From positions 1 to 64,000 of the forward strand of contig JBOEGR010000021.1 in assembly GCA_050633525.1 (NCBI GenBank): a stretch of DNA of 64,000 nt, written 5' to 3'. This DNA comes from CANLBN01 sp050633525. Lineage in GTDB: Bacteria > Pseudomonadota > Gammaproteobacteria > Pseudomonadales > Cellvibrionaceae. A program made the position numbers and the translations under genes. This document shows, piece by piece, positions 25,782 to 34,871 of this stretch. Within the stretch, counting starts at the first letter, position 1. Each line of letters opens with the position of its first letter. The notes under the pieces are model-generated. The model was given only the letters and a program-made list of their open reading frames with translations. It ran no database searches and was not told the DNA's origin.

Positions 25782-27515
25782 ATGTTAGATCTCGAAAACG
25801 CCTTTCAACTCATTTCTAAAAGTGCAAAAGCATGGAACCAGTGGCGTAAACGCTATCCTGGCTTTTACCCTAATTTAGATGGTATCGAACTGCATAATCT
25901 TGATTTAAAAGGCATCGATTTTTCTGGGGTTTCTCTCTGTCACGCGGTTATTAATAACTGTGATCTTCAGCTAGCTTCTTTTGTTTCAGCTCGCCTAAAT
26001 GAAGCCAATCTTCAAAATAACGATTTTACCTCCGCGCGGATGATTGCCGCAGAATTGACCGATGCTGACTTGTCGGGTTCGATATTGAAAAATGCGAATA
26101 TTTTAACCGCCTCAGTCAAAGGGGCGCGATTTGAGCGAGTCAATTTTGTCGGTCACGATATGCAAGCCTTAGATTTGCGTGATGTTTCGTTTAGAGGCGC
26201 TGACTTATCAAACCAATATCTTGCCCGCTCAGATTTATCCGGTGCTCGCTTGGATAAATGTAAGTTAGCTAATTCAGATTTATCAGACGCGAATCTACAG
26301 CAGTCTTCTCTGATCGGTGTTGATCTATCAGGTTGTAAATTAAGTGGTGTTAATTTCCACAAAGCCAATTTAACAAAAGCAAAGTTTGCTAAAAACGAAA
26401 TTGAAAATATTAATTTTGAGGAAGCGCTACTGCTTGATTGCGATTTTCGCCGCACCACAATTAAACGCTCAAATTTTCGTAAAGCTGATATGACGGGTTG
26501 TTTGTTGTGGGAAGCCAACACGATTGATTGGACGCTTTCGGATGTTAAATGTAGTCATGCCAGCTGGGATAAGCCTGGAAAGCAAAAGACCTATTACGGT
26601 AAGCATGATTTTGAGCGCATTTACTCGGACACCTTAACCTTAGAATTGCGTTACCCTTTTCGGATGTCGGTGGCTGAAATATCCACTCTGCCAATACTCA
26701 TAGAGCATTTGCAAGCCTCTCATTGGGGTACGTCTATTCGCTTAAAATCGATTAAAGACTATGCCGGTGGATCACTGGTGACCTTGTCGATTGATGAGAT
26801 TAGCGCTTATCAACCCTCAGAATTGCGCGAAGCTTTACAGCGTGAAGCTAACTCCATCATGATGGCTCAAGTAGCCATGCGTAAGGATGTAGTATTGCAG
26901 CGCGCCTTAAAAGAAGAGGTCGCTAATATTAAAGAGAACTTTTGGCCACGCTTGTTGGAGTTGGCGGCAGATAATGAACGTGAGGTGGTGCGCAACCTTA
27001 CGATCATCTTTATGGACTTGACCGGTTTTTCTAAGTGGAAAGACGAAGAGTTAGCCCATAAATTAGCGCTTTTTCGTGGTTTGGTTAAACCGGTTCTACA
27101 GCGTTGGAGTGCTGGCCACCCCAATATGGAGGGCGACTCCCTCAGGGTGACGTTTAACAATGCGACCGTTGGTTTGGCCTGCGCTTGTATGCTACGCAAC
27201 GTATTGGTGGGCGCTGGTTTTGATTTGCGTATTGGCGTCGAGTTAGGTGAAGTATCGATAGTGCACAATGTGGTCACTAACCAACCAGATCTCGAAGGCA
27301 CAGCTGTGAGTATGGCGGCACGCCTAGAGGCAGCAGCAGATCCAGGCGAAATATTAGTGACGGATAAGGTGAAGTTTCATTCAGACCAGCGAGGCTATTT
27401 TGAATTTGTTTCTCGCCGAGTGCCTCTTAAAAAGGGTATTGGTGACAAACGTTCGGGTGATGCGATTGAATGCTATAGCGTCAGCATGATTAAATCTGCC
27501 GAAGAGCTGCAGTAA
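25782..27515 (+). CDS. Pentapeptide-repeat protein fused to a divergent class III nucleotidyl cyclase domain
   Basis: 577 residues. Residues ~35-255 are pentapeptide repeats (A(D/N)LxX pattern, e.g. ADLSNQYLARSDLSGARL), predicted right-handed quadrilateral beta helix. Residues ~270-370 are a linker domain not recognised. Residues ~402-570 are a cyclase homology domain: metal Asp412 in IIFMDLTGFS and Asp452 in MEGDSLRV. The purine-specifying Lys of the usual KTIGD is Asn448, and the transition-state Asn of the VNxAAR motif is Ser510, with Arg514 kept. So cyclase activity or substrate may be altered. No membrane segment. Follows pdsS by 37 bp, same strand. Confidence 0.85.
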   Translation: MLDLENAFQLISKSAKAWNQWRKRYPGFYPNLDGIELHNLDLKGIDFSGVSLCHAVINNCDLQLASFVSARLNEANLQNNDFTSARMIAAELTDADLSGSILKNANILTASVKGARFERVNFVGHDMQALDLRDVSFRGADLSNQYLARSDLSGARLDKCKLANSDLSDANLQQSSLIGVDLSGCKLSGVNFHKANLTKAKFAKNEIENINFEEALLLDCDFRRTTIKRSNFRKADMTGCLLWEANTIDWTLSDVKCSHASWDKPGKQKTYYGKHDFERIYSDTLTLELRYPFRMSVAEISTLPILIEHLQASHWGTSIRLKSIKDYAGGSLVTLSIDEISAYQPSELREALQREANSIMMAQVAMRKDVVLQRALKEEVANIKENFWPRLLELAADNEREVVRNLTIIFMDLTGFSKWKDEELAHKLALFRGLVKPVLQRWSAGHPNMEGDSLRVTFNNATVGLACACMLRNVLVGAGFDLRIGVELGEVSIVHNVVTNQPDLEGTAVSMAARLEAAADPGEILVTDKVKFHSDQRGYFEFVSRRVPLKKGIGDKRSGDAIECYSVSMIKSAEELQ

Positions 27516-27533
27516 CTCCTTATAACTTCTTTT

Positions 27534-28133
27534 TTACTTTAATTCCTTATAGCGAAAACAGCTCGTTACATGGTCATTGACCATTCCAACTGCCTGCATA
27601 AAGGCATAGCAAATCGTTGGGCCAACAAAAGTAAATCCGGCTTTTTTTAATGCTTTGCTCATGGCTTCGGCTTCAGGTGTTTTGGCGGGTATATCGGCCA
27701 GAGTCTTCCATTTATTTTGTATTATTTTCCCGTCAGTGAATTGCCAGATAAAATCAGAAAAACTACCGTGCTCTTTTACGATGGCTAAATAGGCTTTGGC
27801 ATTTTTGGTGAAACCAGCCACTTTGAGTTTATTTCTCACAATCTCAGGATTTTGAAGTAGTTTTTCGTGTTTTTTGGCCGTGTAACGCGCTATTTTATTA
27901 GCATCGAATTGGTCAAAGGCGGCTCTATAACCCTCTCTCTTTTTTAATATCGTGATCCAAGATAGGCCTGCCTGCGCACCTTCTAACAGTAGGAATTCGA
28001 ACAAAGTGGCGTCATCGTAAACAGGGACGCCCCATTCGGTGTCGTGATAATGTTGGTAGAGAGGGTCTTCTCCGCACCAGCTACAGCGTTTTAGCTTTGA
28101 TGAATTGCTCTTTGTGCTGGGATTAGGGGCCAT
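27534..28133 (-). CDS. tag: DNA-3-methyladenine glycosylase I
   Basis: 199 residues. Base-excision repair enzyme removing 3-methyladenine. Zinc site CSWCG near the N-terminus, then YHDTEWGVPVYDD, LEGAQAGLSWITILKKREGYRAAF, and GFTFVGPTICYAFMQAVGMVNDHVTSCF with the second zinc half (His, Cys). The length fits the family plus a short N-terminal extension. Convergent with the cyclase fusion gene. Confidence 0.96.
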   Translation of the reverse strand: MAPNPSTKSNSSKLKRCSWCGEDPLYQHYHDTEWGVPVYDDATLFEFLLLEGAQAGLSWITILKKREGYRAAFDQFDANKIARYTAKKHEKLLQNPEIVRNKLKVAGFTKNAKAYLAIVKEHGSFSDFIWQFTDGKIIQNKWKTLADIPAKTPEAEAMSKALKKAGFTFVGPTICYAFMQAVGMVNDHVTSCFRYKELK

Positions 28134-28236
28134 AATCGTTACTTTTATAGTCGGGTATAGAGGGTGTTGAGACTTGTTAAGTCGAGTTTAACAAGCTATT
28201 GTAATATCTAACAAATATCTTTTCTGGTCGCTGATA

Positions 28237-29193
28237 ATGCATCCTTTATACCCCTCAATCAAGCCTTATCAAACCACCAACTTAGCCGTAGATGAGCAAC
28301 ATACCCTCTACCTAGAAGAGTCTGGTAATTATGAGGGTATTCCTGTTCTGTTTATACACGGTGGCCCCGGTGCTGGCTGCTCAAAAGAGGATCGGCGGTT
28401 TTTTGATCCTGAGAAGTACCGCATTGTGTTATTTGACCAGCGTGGTTCTGGTCGTTCTACACCTCATGCAGAGTTAACAAATAATACGACTCAAGACTTA
28501 ATCGATGATATCGAGCGTATACGACAACACCTCAATATCGATCGATGGATGTTATTTGGCGGGTCTTGGGGCTCTACCTTATCTCTGCTTTATGCCCAGC
28601 AACACAGTAGTCGTGTATTAGGGATGGTGTTAAGAGGGATATTTTTGTGTCGCCAGCAAGATATTGATTGGTTTTATCAGCATGGTGCTAGCTTGGTTTT
28701 CCCCGATTATTGGAAAGAGTTTGTTGATCCCATACCGTTCAATCGGCGTGGTGATATGGTGACGGCTTATCATGAGTTGTTAACCGGTGGGAATGAGCTT
28801 GCAAAAATGAATGCGGCTAAGCACTGGTCTTTGTGGGAAGGCCGTTGTGCCACACTGCGCCCTAATCCTGATGTGGTGGATACTTTTTCCAATATTCATT
28901 TAGCGCTATCGTTGGCAAGAATAGAGGCCCATTATTTTGTAAACAAATCATTTATAGCGGAGAATCAAATTCTCGATAATATGGACGCCCTTGCCGGTAT
29001 TCCAGCCACTATTGTTCATGGTCGTTACGATATGATTTGCCCTCTTGATAATGCGGTTGCGCTACATCGAGCATGGCCAGACGCTGAATTACATATTATT
29101 CGAGAAGCGGGTCATGCTTCTCGTGACCCCGGTATTGTTGATGCCCTAGTAAGAGCCACAGATGAAATGGCGTTAGAGTTAGATAAGAGTTAG
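28237..29193 (+). CDS. pip: Proline iminopeptidase (alpha/beta hydrolase)
   Basis: 318 residues. Removes N-terminal proline from peptides in the cytosol. Oxyanion motif HGGPGAGCS, nucleophile elbow GGSWGSTLSL (catalytic Ser), Asp in HGRYDMICP and His in EAGHASRDPG; the cap region includes WEGRC. Followed 9 bp later by an HD-GYP gene on the same strand. Confidence 0.95.
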   Translation: MHPLYPSIKPYQTTNLAVDEQHTLYLEESGNYEGIPVLFIHGGPGAGCSKEDRRFFDPEKYRIVLFDQRGSGRSTPHAELTNNTTQDLIDDIERIRQHLNIDRWMLFGGSWGSTLSLLYAQQHSSRVLGMVLRGIFLCRQQDIDWFYQHGASLVFPDYWKEFVDPIPFNRRGDMVTAYHELLTGGNELAKMNAAKHWSLWEGRCATLRPNPDVVDTFSNIHLALSLARIEAHYFVNKSFIAENQILDNMDALAGIPATIVHGRYDMICPLDNAVALHRAWPDAELHIIREAGHASRDPGIVDALVRATDEMALELDKS

Positions 29194-29202
29194 TTTCCCA
29201 AT

Positions 29203-30438
29203 ATGGATTCAAAAAACGATAGCACTAAAAAAATTAAAATCCCTGTTTCTGGCTTGGAAATAGGGATGTATGTGGCTGAGTTAGATAAAGATTGGCTAGA
29301 TTCCCCATTTTTATATCAAGGCTTTTTGATCGAAAACCATGATGATATTCATTTGCTAGAGCAGGAGTGTAAGTTTGTTTGGATTGAGCCTGCCATCGAA
29401 ATGCGCAGAGGCAAGCAAGATGATCCCAAGCATGTGTTAAAAAAGCCATCTGCGAAAAAGACGCGTTATATTAATAAGCTGACTATGCCGCGAGAGTATG
29501 AAAAATCGCGTAAGGTATTTGAAACGTCTCGTCAGCGCACCAAAACCATTCTTGATGATGTTGTATTGAGCGGTGTTATTAATACTAAAGAAGCAAAAAA
29601 GACGGTTGAGTCTTGCCTTGATAGTGTGTTGAGAAACCCTAATGCGATGCTATGGATGAGCAAAGTCAGAGAATCAAATACCTATACAGCAGATCATTCT
29701 CTCAATGTATGTATTTTATGTATTGCTTTTGGTCGGCAGCTAGGTTTTACAAAAGACGAATTATTTTCTCTGGGTATGTGTGGTTTATTGCATGATGTAG
29801 GCAAAATGCGTATTCCTGACGCTGTGATTAATAAACCTGGAAAACTAACACCGAAAGAATGGAAGCAAATGCAGGCTCATGTTGTATTCGGTCGTAATTT
29901 GCTAATGACTTCACCGGGTATTGGTCATAGTGTCGATGTTGCTTATAGCCATCATGAGCGCATTGATGGTAAAGGCTATCCTAGAGGCTTAGATGGCAGT
30001 CAGTTTTCTCAGTACACTAAAATTATTACTCTTGCTGATAGCTTTGATGCGATGACCGCAGATCGTTGCTATTCCCCTGCAATAACACCTTCAGCTGCGG
30101 TAAAAGAAATTTATAAGCATCGTGGTACACAGTTCGATGAAAGGTTAGCATTACAATTTATTAAAACTATCGGCTTATATCCCCCGGGAACGATTGTGGA
30201 GTTGGCAAACGGTTGTTTGGGGATTGTGTTAGAACGAAGCCAGAAATATCAACATTTGCCAAAAGTACTATTGCTTAAAGATAAATTAGGTAAAGCGGTG
30301 CGCAAAACATTAATTGACTTAATTGAGGTTGAGCAAGGCAAGAAAGACCGTTCTTTTCTTATTAAAAATGATCACCCTGATGGGTATAAAGGCTTGAAGG
30401 TTGCGGACTACCAAGATTTTATTGTTTCCCTAGAATAA
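29203..30438 (+). CDS. HD-GYP domain cyclic-di-GMP phosphodiesterase (with DUF3391 N-terminus)
   Basis: 411 residues. N-terminal DUF3391 (~8-140, IPVSGLEIGMYVAELDKDWLDSPFLYQGFLI), then an HD-GYP domain with GLLHDVGKMRIPDAVINKPGKLTPKEW and HHERIDGKGYPRGLDG, all catalytic residues present, and a C-terminal beta extension. Expected to hydrolyse c-di-GMP and so influence biofilm and motility. Cytosolic. Likely co-transcribed with pip. Confidence 0.93.
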   Translation: MDSKNDSTKKIKIPVSGLEIGMYVAELDKDWLDSPFLYQGFLIENHDDIHLLEQECKFVWIEPAIEMRRGKQDDPKHVLKKPSAKKTRYINKLTMPREYEKSRKVFETSRQRTKTILDDVVLSGVINTKEAKKTVESCLDSVLRNPNAMLWMSKVRESNTYTADHSLNVCILCIAFGRQLGFTKDELFSLGMCGLLHDVGKMRIPDAVINKPGKLTPKEWKQMQAHVVFGRNLLMTSPGIGHSVDVAYSHHERIDGKGYPRGLDGSQFSQYTKIITLADSFDAMTADRCYSPAITPSAAVKEIYKHRGTQFDERLALQFIKTIGLYPPGTIVELANGCLGIVLERSQKYQHLPKVLLLKDKLGKAVRKTLIDLIEVEQGKKDRSFLIKNDHPDGYKGLKVADYQDFIVSLE

Positions 30439-30456
30439 ATAGTATGAACTTTAAAT

Positions 30457-30483
30457 GTCTTTAGCATCACCTCGACTAAAGAC
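30457..30483. terminator. Hairpin after the HD-GYP gene
   Basis: GTCTTTAG (30457-30464) and CTAAAGAC (30476-30483) form a perfect 8-bp stem with an 11-nt loop, 18 bp after the stop. No T-run; weak terminator or RNA-end structure. Confidence 0.4.
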
Positions 30484-30581
30484 GGTAGTCACGTTGATAA
30501 AATTCAATCATAATTAGTATCTTCTACTAAGACTATTTAAGGTAAGGTTGTGTTACATTTGCCTTGCTAAGGGTTACTCAA

Positions 30582-31223
30582 TTGTCTCAATTTACTTTAT
30601 ATTATTTGCACGACCCAATGTGTAGCTGGTGTTGGGGTTTTAGCCAAGCATGGCATACAATTCAAAAAGGTTTGCCGCCCGAACTTGCGATACAGTATGT
30701 GCATGGTGGGTTGGCTCCTGATTCGGACGAGCCGATGTCACAAGATATGCGTGAAAATATTAAAGCACATTGGCATAATATTGAAAGAGTCATTCCTGGT
30801 ACCCAATTTAACTATGACTTTTGGGTAAAGTGCCAAGCCTACCGTTCTACTTATCCCTCTTGTCGTGCCGTTATTGCAGCTAAAAATCAAGGCACAACTT
30901 ATGAAAAGCCGATGTTGCATGCTATTCAACATGCTTATTATCTCGAAGCGAAAAACCCTTCTATTGATGAAGTTTTGATAGGGCTTGCTTGTGACTTGGA
31001 TTTGGATCTTTCTCGATTTGCTCGCGATTTAAATAGTGTGGAAACACAAGCTAAGTTGATAGAGGATATCAATCTTTATCATGCCCTATCAGCCGAAACG
31101 GGCGTCAGTGGGTTTCCGAGTTTGGTTTTAAAAATAGGAGATAACAAAGTCGGTATTCCAAGAGATTACCATTCACCTCGTGCAACTATAGATGTGATTT
31201 TGTATCACATCTATAAATCTTAA
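30582..31223 (+). CDS. DsbA-family (FrnE-like) thioredoxin-fold protein
   Basis: About 213 residues. YYLHDPMCSWCWGFSQAW places a CSWC active site in the first strand-helix of a DSBA-like thioredoxin fold with a helical insertion; GVSGFPSLVLK supplies the cis-Pro. No signal peptide, so a cytosolic oxidoreductase or glutathione-linked isomerase relative. The start is TTG 30582, with AAGGG 8 nt upstream, rather than TTG 30564. Followed by dtd after 5 bp, so co-transcribed. Confidence 0.88.
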   Translation: MSQFTLYYLHDPMCSWCWGFSQAWHTIQKGLPPELAIQYVHGGLAPDSDEPMSQDMRENIKAHWHNIERVIPGTQFNYDFWVKCQAYRSTYPSCRAVIAAKNQGTTYEKPMLHAIQHAYYLEAKNPSIDEVLIGLACDLDLDLSRFARDLNSVETQAKLIEDINLYHALSAETGVSGFPSLVLKIGDNKVGIPRDYHSPRATIDVILYHIYKS

Positions 31224-31228
31224 TTTTT

Positions 31229-31684
31229 ATGCGTGCACTTCTACAGCGGGTAAAAATGGCTTCCGTGACGGTTGATGAGAAAATTGTTGGTGAAATACAG
31301 CAAGGCATCTTAGTTTTTCTGGGAGTTCAAAAAGGCGATGATAAGAACACAGCGGATAAACTGTTGAAAAAGATATTAGGCTATCGTTTGTTTGCTGATG
31401 AACAGCAAAAAATGAATTGTAGTGTGTGTGATATTAATGGCGGTGTTTTAGTTGTATCTCAGTTCACTCTTGCTGCTGACACACAAAAAGGTTTGAGGCC
31501 CGGTTTTTCTCTCGCTGCTGAGCCTAAAATGGCCGAACAGTTATACGATTATTTTGTCGAACAGGTTAAATTTCAAAAGAAAAAATATAAACTTGATGTT
31601 GCTGCAGGAGTGTTTGGCGCTGATATGCAGGTCGCGTTAGTCAATGATGGTCCTGTCACCTTTTTACTAGAAGCGGTTGCTTAA
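31229..31684 (+). CDS. dtd: D-aminoacyl-tRNA deacylase
   Basis: 151 residues. Hydrolyses D-aminoacyl-tRNAs. Family landmarks: MRALLQRVKMASVTVD at the N-terminus, the SQFTLAAD motif containing the SQ(F/W)TL signature and NDGPVTFLLE at the C-terminus (cross-subunit GP motif). Five bp after the DsbA-like gene. Usually next to other genes in gammaproteobacteria; here it precedes miaA. Confidence 0.96.
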   Translation: MRALLQRVKMASVTVDEKIVGEIQQGILVFLGVQKGDDKNTADKLLKKILGYRLFADEQQKMNCSVCDINGGVLVVSQFTLAADTQKGLRPGFSLAAEPKMAEQLYDYFVEQVKFQKKKYKLDVAAGVFGADMQVALVNDGPVTFLLEAVA

Positions 31685-31741
31685 CCTTGTGTTTTTCGGA
31701 ATTGAATACCATAAAAGTAATTGTTATTTGGATATGTGTTG

Positions 31742-32764
31742 ATGTCGTTTAATACCGAAGGCAATCTGCCGCCTGTTATTTTTTTAATGGGCCCCACGGC
31801 ATCGGGTAAAACTGACCTTGCTATGGCTTTGTCTGATACTTTTCCTTCAGACATTATCAGTGTTGATTCTACCTTGGTTTATCGCGGTATGGATATTGGA
31901 ACGGCAAAACCAACGGAAAAAGAGTTGGCTCAATATCCTCATGGTTTGGTTGATATCTGTGACCCTGCAGAACCTTATTCTGCTGCTGATTTTTGTCAAG
32001 ATGCGGAGTTGGCTATAGCACGCAGTGTTGCCTCTGGGCGAATACCCATATTAGTGGGCGGTACTATGATGTATTTTAAGGCCTTGCTTGATGGTTTGGC
32101 TAAAATGCCAGAATCAATACCGTCAGTAAGGGATGCGATTACTTGTGAAGCTGAGGAGTTGGGTTGGCCGGCTATGCATAAGCAGTTGCAAGATATCGAC
32201 CCTATTTATGCTGAACAATTACATCCTAACCATTCGCAGCGCATCTCAAGGGCGCTCGAGGTGTACCGTATTAGCGGCAAGACTATGACCCAGCATAGAG
32301 CTGAGCAGCATTCTCGAGATAACGAGAGTGATCGATTATTTACTAATCGATACAACGTGCTCCAGTTCGCGCTGCTGCCCGAAGATCGGAGCCTGTTACA
32401 TCGACGAATAGAAAAAAGATTTTCACTCATGTTGGAACAAGGCTTGATTACTGAGGTCGAAGGACTTCGCGAGCGTGAAAATCTACATTTGGATTTGCCC
32501 TCGATGCGCGCGGTTGGCTATCGACAAGTTTGGCAATATTTAAATGGTGACTATAATTATGCGACTATGGTCGATAAAGGTGTTGCTGCTACTAGGCAAT
32601 TGGCCAAACGCCAATTAACATGGTTACGGTCATGGCAAGATTTGACGATGCTTCCTATTAGCACTAATTCTGTTGATAAAAGCGTCGGTGAAAACATGAA
32701 CTGCAGCACATTGCAAAAAAATGTTGAATATATCTTGAACTTTTTGTCAACAAAGTCCATATAA
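31742..32764 (+). CDS. miaA: tRNA dimethylallyltransferase
   Basis: About 340 residues from ATG 31742. Adds the isopentenyl group to A37 of tRNAs reading UNN codons. P-loop GPTASGKTDLA, DSTLVYRGMDIGTAKP, PYSAADFC, GGTMMYFKALLDGL, the zinc-finger-free bacterial form ending in KRQLTWLRSW. Precedes hfq as in most gammaproteobacteria, but mutL, the usual upstream neighbour, is absent. Confidence 0.96.
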   Translation: MSFNTEGNLPPVIFLMGPTASGKTDLAMALSDTFPSDIISVDSTLVYRGMDIGTAKPTEKELAQYPHGLVDICDPAEPYSAADFCQDAELAIARSVASGRIPILVGGTMMYFKALLDGLAKMPESIPSVRDAITCEAEELGWPAMHKQLQDIDPIYAEQLHPNHSQRISRALEVYRISGKTMTQHRAEQHSRDNESDRLFTNRYNVLQFALLPEDRSLLHRRIEKRFSLMLEQGLITEVEGLRERENLHLDLPSMRAVGYRQVWQYLNGDYNYATMVDKGVAATRQLAKRQLTWLRSWQDLTMLPISTNSVDKSVGENMNCSTLQKNVEYILNFLSTKSI

Positions 32765-32952
32765 TAGGGTAGCTGATTAAGTATTGGCTGACTCTAATTA
32801 TTAAAAACGCTTTTTAACAACGACTCCGTGAAGGATTCGAGCAACAATTGTACGGTTTTTATACCTATAACTTTGGTAATAGTAGAAGAGCCCGAATATT
32901 TTGTTCATCTTTTTCGTGTCATTTTATTTAACCCCTTTAAGGAGAATACATC

Positions 32953-33204
32953 ATGTCAAAAGGGCAAAATCTACAAGACCCTTACCTAAACGTTTTGCGT
33001 AAAGAGCGCATCCCTGTTTCAATTTATTTGGTCAACGGTATTAAGTTACAAGGACAGGTAGAATCCTTTGATCAGTTCGTGATTCTGTTGAAAAATACAG
33101 TAAGTCAAATGGTTTACAAACATGCCATTTCGACTGTAGTCCCATCTCGTGCAGTTCGAGTCCCATTAGTTAACCCTGATGATGACGTTGCCGACGAAGA
33201 ATAA
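32953..33204 (+). CDS. hfq: RNA chaperone Hfq
   Basis: 83 residues. Sm-fold hexamer pairing small RNAs with mRNAs. Shows QDPYLNVLRKERIPVSIYLVNGIKLQG (Sm1) and the Sm2 signature YKHAISTVVP. The C-terminal tail is short and acidic (DDDVADEE), as expected for RNA clearance from the core. AAGGAG lies just upstream. Part of the miaA-hfq-hflX block. Confidence 0.98.
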   Translation: MSKGQNLQDPYLNVLRKERIPVSIYLVNGIKLQGQVESFDQFVILLKNTVSQMVYKHAISTVVPSRAVRVPLVNPDDDVADEE

Positions 33205-33230
33205 GTAGCCTGTTATCTTGAGGTTTATGT

Positions 33231-34568
33231 TTGTTTTTTGACCGGCCCGAGTCAGGTGAACTCGCCATACTGGTTCACCTGCAACTTTCTCATGCGCATA
33301 TCAATAATGATAATGATCCGCGCGAGTTTGAAGAGCTTGTCCTATCTGCCGGCGGAGATCCGGTTGCATTCGTCACGGGTCAAAGAAATACGCCTGATGC
33401 AAAGTACTTTATTGGCAGTGGTAAGGTAGAAGAGTTATCTGAGTTGGTGCGTTTGCATCAAGCCGAAATCGTTATTTTTAATCACAGCCTGTCTCCCAGC
33501 CAAGAACGTAACTTAGAAAGTGTGTTCCAGTGTCGAGTCCTCGATCGTACCGGATTAATCTTAGATATCTTTTCTCAGCGCGCTCGAACCCATGAGGGTA
33601 AGTTGCAGGTTGAGTTAGCCCAATTGCGCCACATGTCTACCCGGCTTATCCGAGGTTGGACCCATCTTGAGAGGCAAAAAGGGGGGATTGGGTTGCGTGG
33701 CCCTGGTGAAACGCAGCTCGAAACTGACCGCCGTTTATTGCGTGTCAGAATCAAATCAATTACTGCTCGCTTGGACAAAGTCCGAAAGCAGCGTGACCAA
33801 GGCCGCCGTTCTCGAGTGCGTACCTCGACGCCCACCGTCTCTATCGTGGGCTATACCAACGCGGGCAAATCCACACTGTTTAATTATTTAACTGATGCTG
33901 AGGTATATGCTGAAAATCAGCTATTCGCGACACTGGACCCTACCATGCGTCGCTTAGAGCTACCCAGCGTCGGGCCTGTTGTCTTAGCAGATACAGTAGG
34001 CTTTATTAGTCATTTGCCTCACCGTTTGGTAGAAGCCTTTCGGGCTACACTAGAGGAGGCTGCTCATGCAGATTTGTTACTGCATGTGATTGATGCTGCG
34101 GCAGAAGAGCGGCTTCGTAATATAGAGCAAGTTCAAATAGTGCTAGAAGAAATAGGCGCCGGTGATTTACCTCAGCTCAAAGTTTACAATAAGTTAGACT
34201 TATTACCCGACCAAAAGCCTAGGATAGACTACGACGAGTCAGGTAAACCCGTTGCGGTTTGGTTGTCTGCTCAGACCGGTGAGGGCATTGAGTTATTGAG
34301 CCAAGCAATTAGTTTGTGTCTCGGTAATCGCATGGTGACGGGAAAGTTGCATTTGACGACATCAATGGGCCGTTTAAGGGCTAAGTTGTTCGATTTATCT
34401 GTCGTTGAAGAAGAGGTTTATCTAGAAGATGGCGGCAGCGAATTATCTATTCGTATACCTGAAATTGAATTTTGTCAGTTGCTCAGTGCCGAATCTATTA
34501 TGCTTCAGCACTTGGAATGGGTCGGTGTAGCCCCCACTATAGGCGAAGCACCTGAACATTGGCAGTGA
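33231..34568 (+). CDS. hflX: Ribosome-splitting GTPase HflX
   Basis: 445 residues from TTG 33231 (MFFDRPESGELAILVHL, aligned with known HflX starts), with GAGG 7 nt upstream. N-terminal HflX domain with the GGIGLRGPGETQLETDRR motif, then a GTPase domain: G1 GYTNAGKST, G3 DTVGFI, G4 NKLD. Rescues stalled ribosomes under stress. An ATG four bases earlier (33227) opens only a 5-codon frame (to TGA 33241) overlapping the start. 26 bp after hfq. Confidence 0.96.
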   Translation: MFFDRPESGELAILVHLQLSHAHINNDNDPREFEELVLSAGGDPVAFVTGQRNTPDAKYFIGSGKVEELSELVRLHQAEIVIFNHSLSPSQERNLESVFQCRVLDRTGLILDIFSQRARTHEGKLQVELAQLRHMSTRLIRGWTHLERQKGGIGLRGPGETQLETDRRLLRVRIKSITARLDKVRKQRDQGRRSRVRTSTPTVSIVGYTNAGKSTLFNYLTDAEVYAENQLFATLDPTMRRLELPSVGPVVLADTVGFISHLPHRLVEAFRATLEEAAHADLLLHVIDAAAEERLRNIEQVQIVLEEIGAGDLPQLKVYNKLDLLPDQKPRIDYDESGKPVAVWLSAQTGEGIELLSQAISLCLGNRMVTGKLHLTTSMGRLRAKLFDLSVVEEEVYLEDGGSELSIRIPEIEFCQLLSAESIMLQHLEWVGVAPTIGEAPEHWQ

Positions 34569-34871
34569 TAGCCGCTGGTGATATGGCTTAATATCTCAGA
34601 AACTTAATATCTCGGAAAAGAGTTGCGTAGCGAATAGAATCCCTGTGATACAATTTTTGCTCTAACATCGAATAAAGCACAAATACCGTATCAATATGAT
34701 AAGTGTGTGAGGATGACTTGCTAATAGCTATCAGGCTTTATGTAAGAATACGCTTTATCGAGAACACAAAGACGCTAATGTATGTACATGTAGTGAGCGT
34801 CTTTAATTCGAACCATGAAAAAGTGCACGAAGCTTTTTTGTGATCAATGAACTGTAATGTGGAGAGAGACT
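34569..34871 (+). promoter_or_regulatory. hflX-hflK spacer with hairpin
   Basis: 303 bp without a gene. AAAGACGCT (34768-34776) and AGCGTCTTT (34796-34804) form a 9-bp stem with a 19-nt loop that itself contains the palindrome ATGTACAT. It may terminate hflX transcripts or lie in the hflK leader. No clear promoter boxes assigned. Confidence 0.45.
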
